From Telmatactis stephensoni (taxonomy: Eukaryota > Cnidaria > Anthozoa > Actiniaria > Isophelliidae), in contig JALIZF010001412.1 of the NCBI GenBank assembly GCA_029948255.1, positions 232,092-296,091 of the forward strand: a stretch of 64,000 bases of DNA, written 5' to 3'. Of this stretch, positions 10,817 to 23,365 are shown one piece after another. Position 1 is the first letter of the stretch, and each line of letters opens with the position of its first letter. The notes under the pieces were generated by a model. That model had not been told where the DNA came from. It did no database searches and was given only the letters and a program-made list of their open reading frames with translations. Position numbers and translations under genes: made by a program.

Positions 10817-13800
10817 ATGGCGGAGGAAATACAAAAATTAAAAGATAGAATCGCAGAACTCGAGAAATCATTGGATTTAGAGAGAAAAAAGAAGGGACCT
10901 CAAAGAGAGAAGATCGACGTGATGAGCGGTGAGGTGGTGGACAGTAATCCCTACAGGTAAGGTCTTTTATTGATTGGATTCGATCCATTTTTGTTCTGTT
11001 AGATCTATAGAGCAAGTGTTGAATTTTCCCCGAAAATATTACGGGTGCTACTCTAACTAGAATAATAATTTCAAATTAAGTGCTGTAAAGCACACAATTA
11101 AGCTTAACTGTACATTTTGTAACATTTGCGCACAATTAAAATTTATTTTATTGCCTGAAATTAAATACCAAAGAATATTTTCTTGTACAACATAGTGTTA
11201 ACTGTTGTTTACATTGAGAATATACAGTGTGTACTGTTGAGTCATGTTTACATTTTGTATCAAGTTCAATTACACATACATGTTTCCAATGTTTATTATA
11301 AGTGTGATGGCCGGTGCTTTTGTCTTGAAACTGATTGGCAAAGCGCACCATTTTTTAGGAACTTAGGTAATATGAATCCAATAGGGCCCACACTATGAAT
11401 GTGTTTTTCTTGTGTTCCCTTGATTCATCCCATAAAGCTCTGTTAAATCCTATCTACATGTAATGGTAATATTCTAATGCACATGGTTGTATACTTTTTC
11501 TACCTTTTGAAAACTTGCAGTCGACTGATGGCATTAAAAAGAATGGGGATTGTTGACAATTATGAGGTCAGTGGGAACTTAAAAATTATCTAATTTTTTA
11601 TAAATTTTAATTGCAAATTGTGTTTTCACCAATAAAATAGATTGAGGCATTTTCCACATTCACTCCAGTGATCACCAATGAAGTTCAACTTAGGCCATCC
11701 TCATATTTATTTTTGTTTTTTGTTGCCTGACCAACCCTAATTTTCAGAAATCAGGAATGAAATAAAAAATTTAAGAGAATATAAATACTGAACAGAAAGC
11801 AATATCAAAACTCTATTTTTTTCAAAGTTTTGGCACTGTATTTTTTCCAAAGTTTTGGCACTGTATTGAGTAAACTAAGACATTTCTTTTGCAAGCTTAA
11901 TCAAACAGCAATGCCTTCATACGTAACCACTGTTTTCCCATTTTGATTCTTTTTATTTTATTTTAATTATTTTTATTTTTTTATTTTTTCTGACTGACTG
12001 ACCCCCTGCCCCCTCCCCCGTGCGATACCCAGAGCAATGGGAAACGAAAATAAATATGAAGGTAGCCTGAAGAAACGGCAGCAAATTAAATATGTGACAA
12101 TTAAAGTGAATGTTTAATTAGAAACCAGAAATATGTGATGCAAGTTTGTTTCTTCTGATTGATTCTAGTATAACTTCTGCATATTTAGAATATCCGTGGC
12201 TTTACTGTTGCTGTTGTTGGTATTGGAGGTGTAGGCAGTGTAACAGCAGAGATGCTCACACGATGTGGAGTAGGAAAGGTATAATAATGATGTACTATAT
12301 AGTAAGCTTTATTATGTTGTGGGTATAGGATGGTAAAATCTGAGCCCTGCAGAAAAGCTGTGAAGCCGTGAAGCCCCTTAGGAATGGACCATTAGAAAAG
12401 TGATTGGGGGGAGGGGGGTCAAAAGTAAAAAAAATCCAAGTAAAATGGCATGAAAAAAATATTGATCATACTTGGAGTGCCCCCCCCCCCCCCCCCCCCC
12501 CCAAAAAAAATAAAAAAATAAAAAAATAAAATTTGAGCACAGCAACCATTCAAGGTAGACAGTTAAATATGAACCAGTCAAAAAACTAATTGAATAACAT
12601 GTTCAGGAGGATTTCTTGTAACTCTATCAGTCTTGTTGAGCATTGTATGAAAAATATTCAAGTGTAGAGGTAGTGAGTGTGAGATGAAAGACGGCCCAAT
12701 GGAAGATTAGCGAAAGCTAAATTGGCTTCCGTCTATAAATAAAGACTGGTTATTAACAGCCATTTAAATAAACACTGAACAGATTAATTTATTTTTTAAC
12801 AAAACAGTACTATATTAATAGAAGATAAGTGATGTCATCATACATGTATTAATTGAAAATACATCTGCTTTATAGAATAAAAGCCCTCTATGAGGACATG
12901 ACTTGTGGTTACTGGTAGTCAAAATATATAGCATCCACAATCATCACCATGTCTACTATCGTAGATTTTTAGAGTCACGGCCTAGTTTGCATTAATATAA
13001 TTTTATGATCACTCTCAGTACACATGGATAACTGGTCTTTGTACTTGATCAAGTCCCAACCAATCATCAGCTGTACCAGTCCATTCCAATACAATGATGC
13101 AGAAAAATATAAATAGCCTTTGATACTCGACTGAAGTGGTTTTAAAAATCTTGAATGACTGAATCCCATGAGAAATAAATCGTATCGAGATCAACTCGTA
13201 TTAGTCTTCAAGTCAGCTTTTCTGTCAAGAAATCTGGCTCAATTTCACTGACTCAAATATACAACAAATTATTAGCCAAAACATTGAGAATAACAAAGGC
13301 TTTTCCAAAACAAATCTAAAGCGAAAGTAAAGACATAAATGCAAATGAAATCCACATGAGATTTTGTACATAAAATGACATAGCAGCAGATTTTGAAGCC
13401 GAGATTTTGAACCTTGCCTAGTGAATTTTGGCGAGCCTCTTAATTTTTGAGAGACCATTGTATAGCCCTTTATATTAATAACTAGCCATTTATAATAGAA
13501 AGTGAAGTGCTGCGAGCAGAAAACAGCTGTTGTATCCATGTTAGCAGAACTGTTCCCCTAAACTTACGAAAGTACACCGCTTTTTCTGATATATCATATG
13601 TTTCTTGTCTATCTCCTGTGCGTTGTGTGATGAACACTGCTAGTTGACCTTCAAAATTAAACTACAAAACATAATTCTCCAGGATCAGTGTCAGACACAC
13701 ACAGTTCAAAATATTTAGCACAATTGAGTAAAGCAATTTTTCAAACAATCACAAACGGCTAGCATTGGCAATGATTATAATAAAACTAACTGATTTTAAA

Positions 13801-16800
13801 AAGCTAGTTTCTTTAGGAAAAGATGTGAATCGCTCCACCGCTGATGAAATATATCTAAATCGACTCTCGATACAGTAATAATAATAATAATAATAATATT
13901 TATTAACTTATATAGCGCGAATATCAATGGTATGGACTTGAACCGCTGATTGTACATGTATGTATTGCGTGTTCGTCTAGTGACATCCTTGAATCGACTC
14001 TCCATACGGTATGGACTTGAACCGCTGATCGTATGTATCGCATGTTCGTCTAGTGACATCCACAGATTACACTGTGTTCCGAATAGGAGGCTACTCGCTT
14101 TGCTCGCAGCAATAATAATTATAATTAATAATACAATTTATAAAGCGCTTATCCAGTGCTGCTCTAAGTGCTGTGAAAAATAAAAAGTATAAAAGTTAAG
14201 TGATGCATAAATAATAAATAATACAGATTAAAGGCTATTTAAAAGAAGTGCGACAAGCTATCACTGTTCCTGATTGACGATGGAAGAGCATTCCAGAGCT
14301 CAGGTGCAGATACAGAGAAAGAACGATAGCCATAAGATTTTAGTTGATACTTTTTATGTTCAAGAAGAAGAGAAGAAGAAGAACATAGACATCTTGGTGG
14401 ATGATAACGAGAAATCATTTCTGAATCAGAAATGTATGATTGTCATTATCCTTGTTACAGTTTTCACATGACCAAAAGAATGACATGGTCATGGCATATG
14501 TGGTTTGGCACGAATTTCACAATAATTAATGTTTTCATAGAGAGCTTGGTACTCATGCACACAGTCAAGTAGGCATGCACACATGTATTAATAATTATTG
14601 TTTCACACTCATAAAAACTGCTCAGCTGTTACCAGTAGAATAATAAATTTACTGGTAAACATTCCTATTTAGCTTCAGTTTCTGAAAAATCTGAAAGTTG
14701 CTGTTTGTTGTTGTTAATATACATTGTAAATTGTTTGCCATTGCAGCTTTTGCTGTTTGATTACGACAAAGTAGAGCTTGCAAACATGAACAGGTATGCA
14801 TACTATATTTGAAACTGTACACCTTGGTATGATGAATATCCCACCAGACCCTTTTTGAGTTTGATAATTAGACAAACCACAAGTGAGAAAAACATAAAAT
14901 TAATTGATCACTGCACTGAACAGTATATTTATCAATTAGACAACAGAAAGCCGCGTGCCCATGGCATTATAGATGCACCAGAGAAAAAAAAGAACGATTA
15001 ACAAACGTAAGAGTGGCACAAGGCATAGCTGAGATCATGGAAAAGTCATGAAAAGTCCTGGAACTAAAAATTCTAATTCCAGGCCTGGAAAGGTCAAAAA
15101 AATAGTGGGAAAAATACTAAGGTCAAGCAAGGAAACATCATGTAATTTTAGATTTTTGCCAATTAATGTTTTTAGCTTAGGGCTAGAAATGAGGAAGTTT
15201 TTCAAATTTTATGTCAAATATGAAAATCTCTGCATGGTCATCAAAAAAGACATGGATTAACATCCATGAATGGACAGTAGCTGCTTTAACTAAATTTTAT
15301 TCAATGGTAGCAAAAGTTAAGAAATTTGATGATATTTTTCTTTGTGAATTATGTGACTGTATGTAATGGTTCCTTCTCCTTGCAAAGATTATTTTTTAGA
15401 CCAGAACAGTCTGGTATGAGTAAAGTAGAGGCTGCTGTCAACACACTAAGGTAAGTAAATTACTCTGTTACTTTCAGCATTGTATTTCTCTTTTTTCCTG
15501 TTGATTCTATTTCCTTTTGATTTTGCATTTATTTGAAAGTCATTCTCATGGAAACATTTCAGAGATATCAATCCAGACGTAACATTTGAAGCCTATAACT
15601 ACAACATCACATTGATGGAAAACTTCAACCATTTTCTATGTAGATTAAGGTACTGTGCATTTTTGTTTGTTGGTAGAGTGTTAGTGGGCTATTGGTAGGG
15701 TGTCAGTCTCCATGGGTCTGATGGTAGGGTGTTAGTCAGGGTTATTGGAAAGTTCTGATTGAGTTGTTGATAAGATAAGGACAGTGAGTTTAATAGTGAA
15801 CAATCTGCACTGTCCAGTAAGCAGTTGATGAGCGATCGGCAAGTGTTTGAGAAGTGGTTGGTAAGTGGTGGGTAAAGTAACATTAAGGTAACAGTAAGAT
15901 AATGGCAAGGTAACAGTAACATGATGGTAAGGTAACGGTTAGGTAACAGTAAGTGGTAGACAAACCGAGTTACCAATACTTACTGTACAGAGTAGATTGT
16001 TCACTATTACTGGAAGTGTTTGGTAGGTTTGGTATGTTGTCAGTAAATTGTTGGTTAAGGTGTTAGTAGAGCAGTTTCCATATAAATGTGAATTATATGG
16101 ACTGTCCTATGCTGTGACCATGTCAGTGCCATGTTGTCTAGAAAGACATTCAAAATTTCTAATTTCATGTTGTCTAGAAAAACATTCAAAATTTCTGCCA
16201 CAATTACTGTGCTGTGACCATGTGGTACCATTTTCACAGTTCATACAAAATCTACTCCAAATTGTTGGTAAGGCGTCAGGAGGTTGTTGGTAAAGTGTCA
16301 GGTTGTTGGTAAGGTGTCAGTAGGTTGCTTATAAGGTATTAGGGGGTTGTTGGAAAGTTGTCAGTAGGTTGTTGGTAAGGTGTCATCAGGTTGTTGGTAA
16401 GGTGTCAGTAGGTTGTTGGTAAGGCTGTTGTTGGTAAGGTGTCAGGAGGTTGTTGGTAAGGTGTCAGTAGGTTGTTGGTAAGGTGTCAGTAGGTTGTTGG
16501 TAAGGTGTCAGGAGGTTGTTGGTAAGGTGTCAGGAGGTTGTTGGTAAGGTGTCAGTAGGTTGTTGGTAAGGTGTCAGGTTGCCGGTAGGGTGTCAGGAGG
16601 TTGTTGGTAAGGTGTCAGGAGGTTGTTGGTAAGGTGTCAGGTTGCCGGTAGGGTGTCAGGAGGTTGTTTGTACATGTTTCCAGGGTGAATAGGAACTTTG
16701 CTTCTTACTTGTCATTTTTTGTTTAAGTCATGGTGGATTTGACGACAAACCAGTAGATCTTGTCTTGAGCTGTGTTGATAATTATGAAGCAAGAATGGCC

Positions 16801-19800
16801 ATAAACACAGTAAGTCATATGGGATGAATGATGGATGAATTTTTTGTCTTTAAATCACGTATTTGTTGTTTATATAATTATTGAACTTCATTACCCATGA
16901 TATTGAGAACTCATGACCCCTGAAAATTATGGTACTTTTTGGGTTTTAAAATAGGCCATGAACATTATTTTGTGTGCATCTTTTTTCCAGGCCTGTAATG
17001 AACTCAGTCAAGTTTGGTTTGAGTCTGGTGTCAGTGAAAATGCTGTATCTGGTCATATACAGTTTATAAAACCAGGAGAGCTAGCTTGTTTTGCAGTAAG
17101 TACATGTGTTTTTATAAACCCATGGTGGGGGCACCCTTAAAAACAATGAATTCATTCAGACCAGAAAAGAGGTACTGTACTGTTAGACATAACCGTATTT
17201 ACTCGAATAAGTGCCTCCCTCAAATAATCGCCTCCCCCGAATAAGCACCCCCTTTGGACAAAAAAATTAATAAGCGCCTCCCCCGAATAAGCGCCTTGCA
17301 CCTCATTATAGTATACTAATACCAGCACTGTTGTAGTAGTATATCATTGATATTAATAGAGAAGCATACTTTGACAGTTGTGTACGCATTTCCTCCCACT
17401 GAATAAGCGCCTCCCTCGAATAAGTGCCTCCCCCGAATAAGCGCCCCATTTTAGACGTGAAAAATTTAATAAGCGCCGGGGCGCTTATTCGAGTAAATAT
17501 GGTATTGATGCTTATGGCAGTGTCCATTTACAAGAGGTTGGTATTATCAAAGAGGAGGCATCAGTACATTAGTCAAGGCTGTATTTATAATTGTAATTTT
17601 GCAAGTGTCTTTTGAGCAAAATGGAGAGAAATTAATCTGGCCTTGATTACTTCTACACAAAAATTTATGATTTGATATGAACTGCTTTCATAATATGCCC
17701 TGTTTCAGGCAAAATTGAAAATGTTTTCTACTCTACAATAAGCCAGTAACCTCACTGAATACAATCTTATGGGTACACACTGGAGTATCTTCCTCCTACG
17801 TAACTTCCCACGCTGCTATTGCTAGTGCTAGTCTGGATTTTGTTGTTGCTGTCGTTGTTTTTTGTTTGTTTGTTTTATTTGTTTTTTTTGTGTGTTTGTT
17901 TTTTTTACTTGCTGTTGTTGTTTTTTGTTTGTTTGTTTTACATGTTTTACTGTAGTTACTCTTGTTAACTTTTTGAATGATAACTAAGCACTTCATAACA
18001 TAATTCTTTGTCTAGTGTGCACCTCCCTTAGTTGTAGCATCAGAAATTGACGAAAAGACACTAAAAAGAGAGGGTGTTTGTGCTGCTTCCCTTCCAACAA
18101 CTATGGGAATTGTAGCAGGATTTCTAGTTCAGAATTCACTAAAGTAAGTATAGCAATTGTTAAAAAAAGAAAATCAGAAAAAGAGTTGAAAATTTGTTAG
18201 AAATTAAATGTAGTGCTGCAAGAAGTTGAGAATGCAGTGTCTAGTGATGATGTGGGATGAGTTGACTTTTAAAAGGGAAAGATGTTTTTAGGTGGGTTTG
18301 TCACAAATAATTTCACACTAGTCATGTCCACAAAACAGTTACAGTGCATCTGGTCAGTCAGTTCTGTTTTACTATTTTATGTGTAAGACCTAATTACTTG
18401 ACTTGTCTTTCCTCTGCCCTCAGACACTCCTCTCATATTGGAAGGTGCAAGTGATAATTAGTCACTATAGTACATTATATACGTGCCTTAATTACTACTA
18501 TGTAATTGTCTTGATTTCAAACAAGGTATTTGTTAAAATTTGGAACCGTAACACACTATCTTGGATACAATGCCATGCAAGATTTCTTTCCTACCATGAG
18601 CATGAAGCCTAACCCTAGTTGTGATGATCGTAACTGCCTAACAAGACAAAAAGAATATCAGGTACAAATTAATGGTTAAACTTGCACCTTGGAATAAACA
18701 AATTGTGCTCTTAGTGTGTTTGTTATTTTTACAAGTATTTTTGTAGCACCAACACATGGAGTACATGCAGACCTGTTGCATGCTGGGGTGGTTCAAAAAG
18801 TCAAATGAACCCACTCCGTCCTCCTCCTCCTCCTTCAGTCTATATCCATGTATTCCATAAATATTGCTGAATTTATAACTATGTGGAGATGCCACCCCAC
18901 ACCCCTTCTGAGGTACTGGCAACACGAATTCAGGAGTTCTGCAAATGTTTGCAGCAAGTAATCACAACTTATAACGAATATTTAGGATAATAAATTATCT
19001 GTGATAATAAATTACATGGGTACATGTACTTAAGATGCTGAGATGTTCTTTGCAATGCGTCGTCTTATTCTTGCAAACTGACTATGGCTATGGTGTTATG
19101 GCTATAATGGTGTTATTTATCTCAGGAGGAGCTTGATGCACGACCAGTTGAGGTGAAAGACTCCATTAAAGAAGAAGAAGTACTCCACGAAAGTAATGAA
19201 TGGGGTAAATAAACAGCACTTCCCCGTTCCTCTCCCCTACTCTAGTAAGACTGAAAAATTCTATATGTCAGGTAGTTCAGGATGTAAATCTATTAGATAT
19301 ACAACAGCCTAACACGCCTTGTGGTGTTTAAGTATTGAGTCATTGTTTAGTAATAATTCTTATTTAGGGATATCACTTGTAAACGAGAGTAAAGGTGAAG
19401 AGGACGAGGCCTCGCCAACGTTAGTGGAGGGAGTAAAGCTGGCCTACTCTAAGCCAAAAGCTACGAGAAAGGTGAGAAATATTCGGATGTTTATCTAAGA
19501 TAAAAATGTTTATCGTCCGAGTTACATTTGTAGGTCGACCAGACAGAGAAATGTTTGGCACTCATATATTCTGCGATCGTTCCGTACTTATTCGAACCCA
19601 ATCTTTTCCCGTTCAGCCATCTCACGCAGTCAATAATGCATAACACTTAATACTCCTTAGAAAAACTCATGATAGATTAGACCAGAGTTTATTAACTCTG
19701 ATTAGACGAGTAACACTTTGGTCCCAGATACTGAAAGGCACTCTCGCTGGAAATTCTCGACTCATATCAGTCATCTTTATATTCACATTAATACCATCCA

Positions 19801-19936
19801 ATCATCACAATTATAACCATGAATATCTTTATTTTCTTAGCAGATATCACAAGAAATCAGTAGTGAAGGACAGATATCAGCTGACAATGACGAAATGTCT
19901 GTAGAGGATTTAATGAAGAAGCTCAAAAATCTCTAA
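10817..19936 (+). CDS. UBA5: Ubiquitin-like modifier-activating enzyme 5 (UFM1 E1)
   Basis: Thirteen exons join in frame to 400 aa: 10817-10956, 11521-11566, 12189-12278, 14747-14793, 15388-15450, 15563-15649, 16728-16809, 16991-17095, 18016-18143, 18526-18661, 19126-19204, 19368-19471, 19841-19936. UBA5 adenylates UFM1, forms a thioester with it and hands it to UFC1 for protein UFMylation at the ER. Visible features: N-terminal helix; nucleotide loop GIGGVGS (residues 73-79); [16 protein letters not shown]; zinc cysteines C218/C221 and C295/C300; catalytic C242 in [15 protein letters not shown]; the UFM1/LC3-interacting NEWGISLV at about 332-339; and the C-terminal UFC1-binding segment [11 protein letters not shown]. 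Human UBA5 has 404 aa, so the gene looks complete and functional. The last acceptor is a NAGNAG pair (19838-19843) that would add or omit one Gln. Confidence 0.97.
12395..12545. repeat. Low-complexity block with poly-C run in UBA5 intron 3
   Basis: A G-rich segment (12404-12418), an A-rich segment and a run of 22 C at 12481-12502 lie within 150 bp, followed by A/T-rich TAAAAAAATAAAAAAATAAA. No coding content. Confidence 0.8.
13875..14127. repeat. AAT microsatellites and diverged tandem duplication
   Basis: Trinucleotide AAT/TAA runs lie at about 13875-13898 and 14105-14127. Between them, a unit starting GTATGGACTTGAACCGCTGA at 13930 is repeated at 14009-14061, including the shared segment GTTCGTCTAGTGACATCC. 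The short motif AATCGACTCTC(C/G)ATAC is present a third time near 13858. Intron 3 of UBA5. Confidence 0.8.
15663..16672. repeat. 22-bp minisatellite in UBA5 intron 6
   Basis: From about 16260 to 16672 a 22-bp unit, GGTTGTTGGTAAGGTGTCAG plus TA or GA, is repeated about 18 times with small deletions. Degenerate forms of the same G/T-rich motif run through 15663-16060. A separate 34-bp direct duplication (ATGTTGTCTAGAAA...) lies at 16131-16199. No coding potential. Confidence 0.9.
17192..17503. mobile_element. Inverted-repeat element with AATAAGCGCC motif
   Basis: The ends are ACCGTATTTACTCGAATAAG and the complement of ACCATATTTACTCGAATAAG. Inside, CGAATAAGNGCCTCCC is repeated six or so times in direct orientation. 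No ORF and no clear target duplication. It lies in UBA5 intron 8. Confidence 0.7.
17815..17945. repeat. G/T-rich duplicated simple repeat
   Basis: Two copies of a GTTGTT...TTTTTTGTTTGTTTGTTTTA block about 70 bp apart, in UBA5 intron 8. Confidence 0.75.
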
Positions 19937-20277
19937 AGTTTTTAACCCTAAAACCCAAAACACCAAACCAAATAATTTTATCGTATTTTACATCCCATAA
20001 GACTTTCCTTTTAACACCAAAAGGTTGTTTCTCCTCCAAAAAGGACGAACCGATGTGTCGCAAGATCTCTTTCAGTACTATAACGTAAACTTATCTCAGT
20101 TACATATCCACGAGTTTCCACAAATCTACAGGGCGTAAGCTTATGTTATACTCCAACTTGCCCGGCTTAGTGCGGGTCAAACAGTCTGCAAATAGGACCT
20201 CTTTTCCATATTTTAATGAAAGATTGCATAATTTCTTGGAATTTCTTGTCAGAATTAATGTATATGAAAACCTTTTT

Positions 20278-20321
<44 letters not shown>

Positions 20322-20396
20322 CTCTAAAGGTTTTGAAAATCTTAGAGGCTATTGGTATATTGCCAGGCTAAACTAGGGAGGAAAGAGATTATTAAT
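19937..20396. other. UBA5 3' region and long poly-T
   Basis: The stretch follows the UBA5 stop codon and should contain the 3' UTR, but I see no standard AATAAA near the stop. A run of 48 T interrupted by one C occupies 20273-20321. On the minus strand this is a long poly-A, which may be the tail of an old retroelement or retrocopy, but no body is recognisable. Confidence 0.5.
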
Positions 20397-20606
20397 CTAT
20401 TTCACGGTTCTCGTCGCTCAACCTCAGCCTCGACAGCGTGTAATATATTCTTTAGAAATTGACTGCAACCCATGGTAATGTAAGGAATGCACACGTCAAC
20501 AGACAATCGAAACACTTTAAAATTCCACGGGCTGTAGTCAAATTCTATAGAATATATTACACGGTGTCGATGCTGAGGTTGAGCGACGAGAACCGTGAAA
20601 TGGTCT
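20397..20606. mobile_element. Small inverted-repeat element (TTCACGGTTCTCGTCGC)
   Basis: The arms read TTCACGGTTCTCGTCGCTCA at the left and the exact complement at 20585-20605, and pairing continues imperfectly through GTGTAATATATTCT and its complement. Non-coding, about 210 bp. Confidence 0.75.
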
Positions 20607-20637
20607 ATTGGTAAATAGTCGACTTCCGAGGTACACT

Positions 20638-20770
20638 TCACTTGCCACATACAATGTAATCAAGAAGAGGCTACGTGCATAAAGCTCAGTCATTCGTAAC
20701 AAGACAAGTAACAAGACAAAAGTTTTAGCACGTAGCCTCGTTCTAAATCCTTTGTATGTGGCAGGTGAAG
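20638..20770. mobile_element. Small inverted-repeat element (TCACTTGCCACATACA)
   Basis: Left end TCACTTGCCACATACAA, right end complement of TCACCTGCCACATACAA, with inner arms AGGCTACGTGC and GCACGTAGCCT. About 130 bp, non-coding, starting within 35 bp of the preceding element. Confidence 0.65.
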
Positions 20771-20960
20771 CATATCGCGGAACTGGACTACTGGGAACTC
20801 AGCGAAACCGCGTGTCCCATGAGCCTCAATCCGATATGCAGACTATCCTGCAGTATCGTACAAGATATATGTCATTTCAGTTGGAAGTATAAGAAATAAA
20901 ATAAATTAAATATAGTGATAATTCTAAATATTTAAGTTATTTAACTTCAAGAAGTAAATA

Positions 20961-21089
20961 GAGTGCACGCACTTAATCCGTGAAACAAATAGTGCTAAAT
21001 TATGGTAATTCCTTTGTTTCCTATTGTCTAATCAACACTATTTAGTAGTAATTAGTAGTGTTTGTTTCACGGATTAAGTGCATGCACTC
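20961..21089. mobile_element. 129-bp MITE flanked by TA
   Basis: Arms GAGTGCACGCACTTAATCCG and the complement with one mismatch, about 30 bp each, flanked by TA at 20959-20960 and 21090-21091. A TA duplication fits the Tc1/mariner superfamily; assignment is inference. Confidence 0.7.
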
Positions 21090-21689
21090 TACTAAAATTC
21101 GTAATGCGTAAAAAATGTAATAAAGTCTTTTGGCGTGACTCTGTGGTGAGAGTTTGATCAACAGTTTGCCTACGTACTCGCTTTCCTCCCAACTTTATTG
21201 TCTGTAGGTCTTTGTGAAGATTACTACATATCAGATACTCAATCAGTGAATGATACAAAATTAAAATGACTAAATTACCTAATTTTTTAACGAGAAAAAT
21301 TGTTCTGCAGTCCAAGCAAAACCCGCATCAAAACTGCTTGTTTAATGAAATGAAAAAGGAAATTATTGAAATATTTATGTGTATATAATATCAAATGCGT
21401 GTTTATGTCTAAAGTAATCCGTAGTTTTGCATTGCGCACGCTCTACTGCGCACGATTCTACCATGCGCGAGCTCGCGCACACGGAGAAATTTCAAGTTTT
21501 CAAGATGGCGGCTGTCACGTTGCTGTTAGTCCAAATCGTATATTCTCTAGCTGTAATGAAGACTCCACACACACGAACTATTATCCAATGATATATTCGG
21601 CTGACTTTATGGAATATACTTCATAAATTATCCAAAATACTAAATATAATATGTACATGGAAATACTAGAATTAGGCTTACTATAAACG

Positions 21690-22427
21690 ACGAAACGAAA
21701 CGAAACGAAACCATTTGACAGCGGCCATTTAGATGAAAAACTTAAACACCATTTTTGAAATGTAAAATGCTCAAAATTACGGCAAAAAACTCTGAAAACA
21801 TCAAAAGAAGACTAAAAACACCAACACAGGACTTTTGGGGAAACAACTGAAAGAGATATTGGCCCTAGTCCTCCCTCGGTCAAAGCCTATTTTGAGGACA
21901 AAATTTCTTTACCGAGCTGTAGCGCAAAAACGAACACGTGACCTATCGTTTTTATTATGTCAAATCAACAAGAGTAAGGTAACCTATCAGTTCGATATTT
22001 CAATTTTAACAAAAATCTATGTTCCGTTTTTGAGATATTCTCAAATGCTTATCGAAGAAAGCTGTTTTCAAGCTAAATCGATCAGGGTATGTACTGGTGT
22101 CGAAATATCTCTAATTTTTTACGACAATTGAATTTTCTTGCAAATTTTTAAGGTTTTACTCTTTGTTCGATCTGTAAAAGATAGAATGACTTCAACATTT
22201 CAATGCTGACAATGGCTTGATGCAAAAGGTGAGTGTCTTTTGTTCGGTTTTCCGTTTTCGAAAATTGCTAGCGCACGGCCTCAAAAATGCTTAAAATTAC
22301 CGCCATCTAGTGCAAAAACGAACACGGTGACCCCCATTTTTTATTTGATTTTTGGAATCAGTAAAGCTTAGTTAATGAATTTCATTAAAAATCTATGTTC
22401 GGTTTTATTTCTACGGAATTACCTTAA
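21690..22427. repeat. Possible degraded TTAA-type element
   Basis: The right side (22310-22427) resembles the 3' third of the family A elements (GAACACGGTGACCCCC...GGAATCAG, compared with GCGGGACCCCCC...GGGATCAG), and the end GGAATTACC is followed by TTAA. A similar segment recurs at 21925-21960. I cannot fix the left end. A CGAAA pentamer run lies at 21690-21710. Confidence 0.35.
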
Positions 22428-22643
22428 TTGTATCGTCTACACGTCTCTGGAAAACTGCAGCTAAAATTGTTATACCTCCTTCAGTCAGAACAAATCCCCG
22501 GTCAGGGTAGCGCAAGTTTACTTCACTCTGATTGGTTAGTTCCCTCTGATTTACTTAGAACGGCCGCATATCAATGTGGGGAAAGGTTGACCGCCCTTAC
22601 TCCACTGTTTTTTGTAACGCCGCTGACGGTTGATCCATCTAGG

Positions 22644-22718
22644 GACCTGATTATATGAACCGGGCTGGCCCGACTTATTTTGTTTTCTTTTCGGGCCAGC
22701 CGGTTCATATAATCAGAC
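22644..22718. repeat. Short hairpin of 30-bp inverted arms
   Basis: GACCTGATTATATGAACCGG and the following GCTGGCCCGA pair with the complement at 22691-22718 across a loop of about 20 bases. It may be a minimal MITE. Confidence 0.7.
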
Positions 22719-22983
22719 CATAAGCCTAGCTGGATCATGACACGATGAGAGCTTCCTTTACCTGACATCTATCAATCACTCGATATGTAGATAAAACCAC
22801 GTCTAGATGATGACCTGCAGAATAGATGATTCCATATCTTGGCATAATAGCCACAAGTTAAGCTACATTCGGTGCTTCGATGTCCCCTGTAGCCAATCCA
22901 TAGCTGATAAGCTACAGACACGTCAGACAACTAACTCAACTACGCGCTCCCAGCCGATCTAAACCGCTAACGTAGCCTCCCAC

Positions 22984-23365
22984 GGGGGGGTGGGGGGGGG
23001 GGGGTACTCCCATATATTTGCTATACGGGTATGTGCTGTTGGATAGGGTATGATTTTTGGTCCTGCTGTCTTAAACAGGGTATACATTTTACCCAAAATT
23101 GTCTTAAACAGGATCTATAATTCTGAAAAGACATCGCAAGCCATATCATGTTTTTGTGTAAAATACTCCAAAAAGCGCCTCACCGTGCGAGATATCGTAA
23201 TATATTGACGGCTCTGTTATCTCTTTCGTAGCCGTTTTTCGTCTCATTAAAAGGAGACTACCCTGTTACGTATCTTAAATAGGGTCGATTGTTTTTCTCA
23301 TTTGTCTTGAACAGGGTATGATTTATTCACTTCCCAGTGTCTTAAACAGGGTCAGGGTCAGGCAC
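22984..23365. repeat. Poly-G and TCTTAAACAGGGT repeat block
   Basis: G runs at 22984-23004 are followed by GGGTACTCCCATATAT and then six or so scattered copies of TCTTAAACAGGGT or variants. Similar G-rich ends occur on the 26200-26946 element, so the two may belong to related repeat families. Confidence 0.6.

Noticed and set aside
16261..16672. CRISPR array
   Set aside because: Units are contiguous without unique spacers, and the host is an animal.
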